29,420 bases of DNA, from positions 1-29,420 of the forward strand of contig JAVESW010000005.1 in NCBI GenBank assembly GCA_034006405.1, written 5' to 3'. Below, one piece after another: positions 24,312 to 29,420 of this stretch. This DNA comes from JALNYB01 sp023230065. Its GTDB lineage: Archaea > Thermoplasmatota > Thermoplasmata > Methanomassiliicoccales > Methanomethylophilaceae. The notes beneath the pieces were generated by a model. The model was not told the DNA's origin. It saw nothing but the letters and a program-made list of their open reading frames with translations, and ran no database searches. The position numbers and the translations under genes are program-made. The stretch's first letter is position 1; each line of letters begins with the position of its first letter.

Positions 24312-24775
24312 AGATAATAGGTATCGCTGATACTACTTTCGCAAGATGGAATATGGGTGCGTCCGCAATTGATGAATTAGAACACATAGGTACAGGATTC
24401 AGGATAATAAGGCATACCGTGCCTGGAATGAAGGACCTGCCTGTTGCCTGTAAGAAGATGATTGAGGAAGAACAGTGCAACATCGTCATGGCCCTTGGAA
24501 TGCCGGGACCTATGGAAAAAGATAAAATGTGTGCACATGAGGCTTCCACGGGTATCATCAGAGCTCAACTTATGACTAACACTCATATCATCGAAGTATT
24601 CGTTCATGAAGACGAGGCCGACAATGATAAAGAATTAGCTGTTCTAGCTGACAAAAGAGCAAGAGAACATGCAGTCAATGCTTATGACCTGTTATTCCGC
24701 CCCGAACGTCTTGTAAAGATGGCTGGTACCGGACAAAGACAGGGATTCGAGGACAAAGGTCCTGTATTCAAGTAA
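24308..24775 (+). CDS. ribC: Archaeal-type riboflavin synthase
   Basis: Dismutates two lumazines to riboflavin. This is the archaeal enzyme related to lumazine synthase, not the bacterial RibE. The 155-residue protein shows GIADTTFARWNMGASAIDEL, RHTVPGMKDLPVACKKMIEE, ALGMPGPMEKDKMCAHEAS and HIIEVFVHEDEADNDKELA, all diagnostic. A strong Shine-Dalgarno (AAGGTGAT, about 24296-24303) precedes the ATG, which overlaps the ribL stop. ribH follows after 9 nt. Confidence 0.96.
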   Translation: MKIIGIADTTFARWNMGASAIDELEHIGTGFRIIRHTVPGMKDLPVACKKMIEEEQCNIVMALGMPGPMEKDKMCAHEASTGIIRAQLMTNTHIIEVFVHEDEADNDKELAVLADKRAREHAVNAYDLLFRPERLVKMAGTGQRQGFEDKGPVFK

Positions 24776-24784
24776 GGTGAAAAA

Positions 24785-25201
24785 ATGAAAGCGTATAAAT
24801 TAGGAATGGTAGCAGCAGAATTCAACTTTGATGTCACATCAATGATGATAGAAAGAGCAAAAGCAGAGGCGGATTTCCTCGGTGTAACAATCTCAAAGAC
24901 CATAATGGTACCAGGAGTATTCGAGATACCCCTAGCAGTAAAAACACTTCTTGAGAAAGGAGAGGTTGATGCCATCATAACCATCGGTGCGGTCATAAAA
25001 GGAGAAACAGAACACGATGAAATCGTTATCGCACAGTCCTCAAGACAGATCGCAGATCTAGCACTCGAATACAACAAACCTGTCGCATTCGGTATCACCG
25101 GACCTGGTATGACACAACTCCAAGCAGTAGATCGCATCGAAAAAGGTCGCGACGTCGTTGACGCTGTAGTGAAGATGCTTCAGAGACTCGAAAAGATCTG
25201 A
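24785..25201 (+). CDS. ribH: 6,7-dimethyl-8-ribityllumazine synthase
   Basis: Condenses the RibB product with the pyrimidine precursor to form lumazine. The 138-residue protein has AAEFNFDVTSMMIERA, VPGVFEIPLAVKTLL, TIGAVIKGETEHDEIV with the catalytic His, and FGITGPGMTQLQAVDR. Size and motifs match archaeal RibH, which assembles into icosahedral or pentameric shells. AGGTGA at 24775-24780, overlapping the ribC stop, is its ribosome site. Last gene of the operon, followed by a strong hairpin. Confidence 0.96.
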   Translation: MKAYKLGMVAAEFNFDVTSMMIERAKAEADFLGVTISKTIMVPGVFEIPLAVKTLLEKGEVDAIITIGAVIKGETEHDEIVIAQSSRQIADLALEYNKPVAFGITGPGMTQLQAVDRIEKGRDVVDAVVKMLQRLEKI

Positions 25202-25219
25202 ACATAACAAACCTTTCTG

Positions 25220-25246
25220 AGGTATCCACCATTCTAGTGGATACCT
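25220..25246. terminator. Hairpin terminator after ribH
   Basis: AGGTATCCAC (25220-25229) and GTGGATACCT (25237-25246) form a perfect 10-bp stem with a 7-nt loop, followed on the plus strand by a T-rich TAATAATTATTTT. It lies 19 nt after the ribH stop and before the end of the convergent aminotransferase gene, so it may serve both. Confidence 0.6.
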
Positions 25247-25300
25247 TAATAATTATTTTGGAAATATAATTATAAAAAAGCTTAGATCGGCATAATACTA

Positions 25301-26503
25301 TCACTGATGCCTTAACATGAATTTCTCTAATAGATCATAAGCTTCGACCAGTGTATCCATCGGAGGCAAGAGAATGGTTCTGAAATGTCCCTGTCCGAAT
25401 TCCTTGCAAAATCCTGAACCATGAACCAATACCACGCCTTCTTCTTTTATCAGATCGAAGACGAAATCTTTATCAGTCTTCCAATCTGTGAGTTCTACCT
25501 TCGGGAACATATACAATGCTCCTCTGGCCTTCTTTGTCTCTATACCCGGTATCTCGTTCAATCTCTTGTATGAGAAATCAGCTCTTTCCTTGAGCTTCCT
25601 GTTCATATCAACTATGTAATCCTGCGGTCCCTGAAGCGATACCCTTGCCGCTTCCTGACACGGAACGTTCGGACATATCCTGACACGGAATTGTTTCATC
25701 ATTCCTTCACGGATCTCATCCATCAGACCGTTATTATCCATGAAATAACAATAACCTTCTCTCCATCCGGGCATCAGATTGACTTTAGAGAATCCATTGA
25801 GTATTATTCTTGGAACATCCTCAGAAAGTCTGGACATCGAGAAAAATTTACCATCGAAAACAATCTTATCGTAGATCTCATCAGATATCAGTGGAAGATC
25901 ATACTCAGCAGCAATATCTCCCATCTCTCTGAGAGCTTTCTCGTCATAGACCCCACCTGTAGGATTATTTGGATTTATGACCACAAGTGCCTTCGTCCTG
26001 TTGGTAATACGCTTACGTATCATGTCGACATCGGGCCTCCAGTTCTCATCCTCTATCTGTCTATAAGGTACTACTTTTCCCTCGTAGAAATTTATATACT
26101 GAGCATAGGACGGATATCCCGGACCGGGAACCAATATCTCGTCTCCAGGCTCCATGAGTGTAGCCATCATCACGTTGATGCACTCACTTACCCCGCTTGT
26201 GATGTAAACATCATCTGAAGTTATCTTCACACCATGTTTCTGAAACTCCCTGTCGACAATCGCTTCCCTGAGATTGAGATTTCCCTGTGAATCTCCATAT
26301 CCGTTATCGGTATTATCAACAGCCTCTCTAAGCGTCTCCTTGAAATATTCAGGCGTCTCAAAATCCCATTTATTGGGATCTCCGATGTTAAGATTATAAA
26401 GCTTCTTTCCTGCCTTTGCGGCTACGGCTGCGGGAACCACTACTTCACGAATTGCATAATCCATCCCCATTGCCCGTCTAGAAGCTTTTATTTTCGCCTT
26501 CAT
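25301..26503 (-). CDS. Class I/II PLP aminotransferase (alanine/aspartate type)
   Basis: A 400-residue fold-type I aminotransferase. Motifs: NLNIGDPNKWDFETPE, NGYGDSQGNLNLREAI, ITSGVSECINVM, INPNNPTGGVYDEKAL with the PLP-contacting Asn, LISDEIYDKIVFDG with Asp and Tyr, and the Schiff-base lysine in NGFSKVNLMPGWREGY, and a C-terminal GQGHFRTILLPP containing the substrate-carboxylate Arg. The set is closest to archaeal AlaT/AspC-like enzymes that use alanine, aspartate or aromatic amino acids with 2-oxoglutarate; substrate cannot be told by eye. It is a single gene converging on the rib operon and divergent from the PAPS-reductase-like gene. Confidence 0.9.
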   Translation of the reverse strand: MKAKIKASRRAMGMDYAIREVVVPAAVAAKAGKKLYNLNIGDPNKWDFETPEYFKETLREAVDNTDNGYGDSQGNLNLREAIVDREFQKHGVKITSDDVYITSGVSECINVMMATLMEPGDEILVPGPGYPSYAQYINFYEGKVVPYRQIEDENWRPDVDMIRKRITNRTKALVVINPNNPTGGVYDEKALREMGDIAAEYDLPLISDEIYDKIVFDGKFFSMSRLSEDVPRIILNGFSKVNLMPGWREGYCYFMDNNGLMDEIREGMMKQFRVRICPNVPCQEAARVSLQGPQDYIVDMNRKLKERADFSYKRLNEIPGIETKKARGALYMFPKVELTDWKTDKDFVFDLIKEEGVVLVHGSGFCKEFGQGHFRTILLPPMDTLVEAYDLLEKFMLRHQ

Positions 26504-26544
26504 TTGACCACTACATTCCCGACGTTGGTTTGTTTATTTAAAAT

Positions 26545-26568
26545 GTCCATATAATTATGGTCCATATA
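26545..26568. repeat. Direct repeat GTCCATATA (2 copies) in the divergent promoter region
   Basis: GTCCATATA occurs at 26545-26553 and 26560-26568, 15 bp apart; CCATA-TAAT-TATGG between them is an inverted repeat. It lies between the aminotransferase and PAPS-reductase-like genes, about 95-115 nt above the latter. It may be an operator; no regulator is known. Confidence 0.3.
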
Positions 26569-26660
26569 TCTGATAAAAAAACAAAATCGATCCACAGAAC
26601 GCGAAAATAATAATTAACAGACCGAGTAATTTTTAACTGTCTCCAACATAGCGGGAACAC

Positions 26661-28595
26661 ATGGGAGCGATTAGACTAGGAAAGAATCATCTGAGATGGT
26701 GTTACAATTGTAACCTGCCTATATTAGAGAGCGAGAAATGTCCAGTGTGCGGAAACACCACTGTTGAAATAGAACTCACTCCTCCTGCAGATGCCAGACC
26801 TGCCTTTGAAAGCGATATAAAGCGCATAAGGGCACTGGCAGACTCAGAATTCGGAGAGGGCGCAGGAAAAGCGATCCTTCCAGACAACCATGTTGTCATC
26901 CTAAGCAAATGTCCCGCACTGGACCGTATGGACGAAGTACTTGTTGACGGATCCACCGTTGCAAGCATAAGATTCGACATCGGAAAAGGATGGGTATTGA
27001 TATCACGTCTTCAAGGCGCTATGCGTCTCGAAGGGCACCTATCGAAAGGTTATGTTGTATGTGATCCTGGAGCGGTGAAATTCATACAGGAAAGCAAGAA
27101 CCTTATGGCTCCAGGTGTAATCGATGCACACCCTGATATAAAAGACGGCGACGAAGTAATCATAATCACTCCTGACAAGAAGATTATCGCCACTGGCCTA
27201 GCTAAAATGTCTGCTGCAGATATGATTGCAAATGACCGTGGCGTTGCAGTAAAAACGAGATGGTACAAACCAGAAGAATTCATCGGTTCCGACATAGAAC
27301 ACACTTGGGATGACGTTGTGAAAGCAAACATCAGTGTTATTGAAAAAAGGGTCGCAGAAGCTGTCGGATTCATCAAGAACACGATCGAAAAGAACAAACT
27401 CCCCGCAGTTGTCTCATTTTCGGGCGGAAAGGACAGCCTTGCAACATTATTACTTACACTGGATGCAGGACTCAAACTACCTGTAATGTTTGTTGATACC
27501 GGATTGGAATTCAACGAGACCGTAGAACATGTCCATGACGTTGTGAAAAGACATGATTTACAGCTTATTGAAGAAAAAGCACCAGTCGATGCTTTCTTCG
27601 GAAATCTGGTCTATTTCGGCCCTCCAGCCAAGGATTTCAGATGGTGCTGTAAGACCAACAAATTAGGACCCACCGTCCATGTTATTACTGAAAACTTCCC
27701 TGATGGGGTACTATCTTTCATCGGCCAGAGGAAATACGAATCTGAAGCCAGAAACGCTAAACCTAGAGTATGGAAAAATCCGTGGACCCCAGGACAAATC
27801 GGTGCATCACCCATTCAAAACTGGTGTGCACTCCATGTTTGGCTCTACATATTTTACAAAAATGAACCATTCAACGTCTGGTACACAAAAGGATTGGATA
27901 GGATCGGATGTTTCCTATGTCCTGCATCAGACCTTGCAGAGTTCGACATCGTCGCCAACGAAAGCGATAGGTACGGTCAGTGGGATAAGTTCCTCAATGA
28001 ATATATGAAAGATAACAACCTTCCTCCTGAATGGAAGAAATACGGACTATGGAGATGGAAGAATGCCCCTCAGTCTATTCGTGAAGAGGTGAAAAGAGTG
28101 ACAGGAAAAGACGTTCCTGAATTGACCAAACGCAAGACTAATTTAGATAAGGGTCCAGTCAGCATCAAGATACAAGAAGGATACTCGCCGTGTACAATGG
28201 GATACAGCATAGAAGCTGCTCTTTCTAGGCCTATTGATACAAAAAGGCTCAAGCCATTTACACATGCATTGGGGTGGGTCATTGAATACAACGAAGAAGA
28301 TGATTATATTGAAGCAGATTACGTGACATTCTATGGAGCGGGCTCAATCATATCAAAAGCATTCGTTGAAAGAGATGCCAGACAGCATATGGATGAAGCA
28401 TTCCAACTTGTCGTCCGTTCAGAACAGTGTGTAGGCTGCGGATTATGCGCCGCAAGATGCAAACCAGGTGCGTTATATATGAAAGACGGAAAAGTGGAGA
28501 TATATGAAGAAAAATGTATCTTCTGCAAGGATTGCTACGGGCCTTGCCCTGCTGTCAAATTCGGCAACAATGATTCAGAAGCTTTCGATCAATAA
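26661..28595 (+). CDS. PAPS/APS-reductase-like protein with zinc ribbon, PUA and ferredoxin domains
   Basis: A 644-residue multidomain protein. In order: a zinc ribbon (C14-x2-C17, C27-x2-C30), a spacer domain, a PUA-like RNA-binding domain (about 125-200), a PAPS-reductase PP-loop domain with SGGKDS at 254-259 and DTGLEFNET, and a C-terminal 2x[4Fe-4S] ferredoxin (C590-x2-C593-x2-C596-x3-C600 and C619-x2-C622-x2-C625-x3-C629). Cys329-Cys330 and C417-x2-C420 reproduce the CC-x(~80)-CxxC cluster motif of APS reductases. The catalytic Cys-tail ECGLH of classical CysH is absent. Archaea carry this family widely; sulfonucleotide reduction with electrons from the built-in ferredoxin is one reading, while the PUA and ribbon domains point to RNA (tRNA thiolation). 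cysE and cysS follow on the same strand, 52 nt and about 750 nt on. Confidence 0.85.
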   Translation: MGAIRLGKNHLRWCYNCNLPILESEKCPVCGNTTVEIELTPPADARPAFESDIKRIRALADSEFGEGAGKAILPDNHVVILSKCPALDRMDEVLVDGSTVASIRFDIGKGWVLISRLQGAMRLEGHLSKGYVVCDPGAVKFIQESKNLMAPGVIDAHPDIKDGDEVIIITPDKKIIATGLAKMSAADMIANDRGVAVKTRWYKPEEFIGSDIEHTWDDVVKANISVIEKRVAEAVGFIKNTIEKNKLPAVVSFSGGKDSLATLLLTLDAGLKLPVMFVDTGLEFNETVEHVHDVVKRHDLQLIEEKAPVDAFFGNLVYFGPPAKDFRWCCKTNKLGPTVHVITENFPDGVLSFIGQRKYESEARNAKPRVWKNPWTPGQIGASPIQNWCALHVWLYIFYKNEPFNVWYTKGLDRIGCFLCPASDLAEFDIVANESDRYGQWDKFLNEYMKDNNLPPEWKKYGLWRWKNAPQSIREEVKRVTGKDVPELTKRKTNLDKGPVSIKIQEGYSPCTMGYSIEAALSRPIDTKRLKPFTHALGWVIEYNEEDDYIEADYVTFYGAGSIISKAFVERDARQHMDEAFQLVVRSEQCVGCGLCAARCKPGALYMKDGKVEIYEEKCIFCKDCYGPCPAVKFGNNDSEAFDQ

Positions 28596-28647
28596 CTATT
28601 TAGGGACAAATTCTTAAGTATAGAATTCTTTGACTGGATCGATATAA

Positions 28648-29340
28648 ATGAAAATAGAGCCCGGAGACCTCAAAGCAGTGATGGAACGTGACCCGGCCAT
28701 CATTGACAAAAATGACGCCATCAAATACCATACAGGATTGCGTGCGGTCTCCATGTACAGGAAAAGCCATGAACTTTGGCTTAAAGGTGAATATGAAAGA
28801 GCCAGAAAACTCAATTTCAAAGCCCATAAGATCACCGGATGTGATATCCATCCTGGGGCCACCATAGGAAAAGGATTCTTCATAGATCATGCAACAGGTG
28901 TGGTCATCGGAGAGACAGCGATCATCGGTGACGATGTGACCATCTACCAGGGAGTAACACTGGGTGGAGTCTCATTCAACAAAGGCAAAAGACATCCTAC
29001 AGTAGGGAATCGTGTAGTATTCGGTGCGAATGCAACAGTTCTAGGAGACATAAATATCGGTGATGATGTAAGAGTGGGCGCTGGATCTGTTGTTCTTAAA
29101 AATGTTCCTCCTAACTGCACAGTAGTAGGTGTACCTGGAAAGATTATTATCAAAGACGGAGTCAAACATGACCCTCTCAGACATAACGATCTTCCAGATT
29201 ATATTGGAGATAGAATGTCCCAAATGGAAGCAGAGATCCAACAATTATGTTCGATAGTCCTGGAACTTAGAACATCTTCATCCAAAGATATCAAAACCTC
29301 AGATAATTCTGTTCCAGAAAAATCCACTAAAAAAGAATAA
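28648..29340 (+). CDS. cysE: Serine O-acetyltransferase
   Basis: Acetylates serine with acetyl-CoA to O-acetylserine, the cysteine precursor. Left-handed beta-helix hexapeptide repeats run from about residue 65 to 175 (CDIHPGATIGKGFFIDHATG then VVIGETAIIGDDVTIYQGVT), with the catalytic Asp80-His81 pair in FIDHATG and the loop GGVSFNKGKRHPTVGN. The N-terminal helical region is short (about 60 residues against about 140 in E. coli), as in EpsC-type enzymes. The C-terminal tail (about 195-230) is Ser/Lys-rich and non-conserved. It is followed after 11 nt by cysS, an arrangement also common in bacteria that links cysteine synthesis to its tRNA charging. Confidence 0.95.
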   Translation: MKIEPGDLKAVMERDPAIIDKNDAIKYHTGLRAVSMYRKSHELWLKGEYERARKLNFKAHKITGCDIHPGATIGKGFFIDHATGVVIGETAIIGDDVTIYQGVTLGGVSFNKGKRHPTVGNRVVFGANATVLGDINIGDDVRVGAGSVVLKNVPPNCTVVGVPGKIIIKDGVKHDPLRHNDLPDYIGDRMSQMEAEIQQLCSIVLELRTSSSKDIKTSDNSVPEKSTKKE

Positions 29341-29351
29341 GGAGACAAATC

Positions 29352-29420
29352 ATGTCTTTGATGATCCATAACAATCTAACCAATAAAAAAGAGGAATTTG
29401 TCTCTATAGAACCAGGAACA
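29352..29420 (+). CDS. cysS: Cysteinyl-tRNA synthetase, N-terminal fragment (runs off window)
   Basis: Only 23 codons are present, ending at the window edge. MIHNNLTNKKEEFVSIEPGT matches the opening of CysRS (L-x-N-T-L-T-x-K-K-E-E-F-x-P-x-x-P-G), just ahead of the first class I motif. GGAGA at 29341-29345 is its ribosome site, directly after the cysE stop. Its presence means Cys-tRNA is made directly in this organism, at least in part, rather than only by the SepRS/SepCysS route. Confidence 0.85.
   Translation, partial: MSLMIHNNLTNKKEEFVSIEPGT

Noticed and set aside
24682..25137. 151-codon minus-strand frame opposite ribC/ribH
   Set aside because: Shadow of ribC and ribH, which are unambiguous on the plus strand.
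1..29420. CRISPR arrays, tRNA/rRNA genes, insertion sequences
   Set aside because: I saw no regularly spaced direct repeats, no cloverleaf candidates and no transposase-like frame in the spacers; small RNAs cannot be excluded by eye.

Overview
The window looks like a piece of an archaeal chromosome, most likely a methanogen of the Thermoplasmatota such as Methanomassiliicoccales. The archaeal calls rest on archaeal-type RibB, RibL, RibC and MptD, an archaeal GluRS, Trm1, an Ech-type membrane hydrogenase subunit, and many start codons placed about 25-30 nt below an A/T-rich TATA-like box with no Shine-Dalgarno motif (leaderless pattern). All 26 complete intact genes end in TAA (12) or TGA (14) and none in TAG, which fits a lineage that reads TAG as pyrrolysine. 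The taxonomic placement is inference; no marker gene that would settle it lies in the window.

Layout. 1-1044 (minus): 5' part of an EchA/NuoL-like membrane subunit. 1155-2662 (plus): xseA-xseB, exonuclease VII, a mainly bacterial enzyme. 2637-4530 (minus): an ABC-type ATPase overlapping a DUF4435/TOPRIM-like gene, in the order and with the domains of the PARIS (AriA-AriB) anti-phage system; this is the strongest candidate for an unusual system. 4612-5460: TPR protein. 5462-8407 (minus): trkA-trkH potassium uptake. 8563-9462 (minus): nadA. 9517-12966 (plus): mptD, a THEP1-type NTPase, trm1 and purA. 13029-15814 (minus): a UbiD-family decarboxylase coupled to a siroheme sulfite/nitrite reductase. 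15902-17587: gltX with an altered KMSKS loop. 17638-20213 (minus): a DtxR-type regulator carrying a FeoA domain, then feoB, behind a likely auto-operator. 20358-22006 (minus): glyA and a small coiled-coil protein. 22007-23161: a gene-free spacer holding a decayed phosphoglucose/phosphomannose isomerase gene. 23162-25201 (plus): ribB-ribL-ribC-ribH. 25301-26503 (minus): class I aminotransferase. 26661-29420 (plus): a multidomain PAPS/APS-reductase-like protein, cysE and the start of cysS.

How they fit together. The rib operon makes riboflavin and FAD, whose FMN intermediate is the precursor of the prenylated FMN used by UbiD enzymes. The PAPS-reductase-like protein, the siroheme reductase, CysE and CysS could form a sulfur-to-cysteine-to-Cys-tRNA route, although the siroheme reductase lies about 12 kb away and is coupled to ubiD instead. 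FeoB and DtxR-FeoA supply and sense iron for the many Fe-S enzymes here (NadA, the siroheme reductase, the PAPS-reductase-like protein). GlyA and MptD both touch pterin/one-carbon metabolism. Most of the window is housekeeping; the accessory-looking parts are the ATPase-DUF4435 pair, xseAB and the isomerase remnant.
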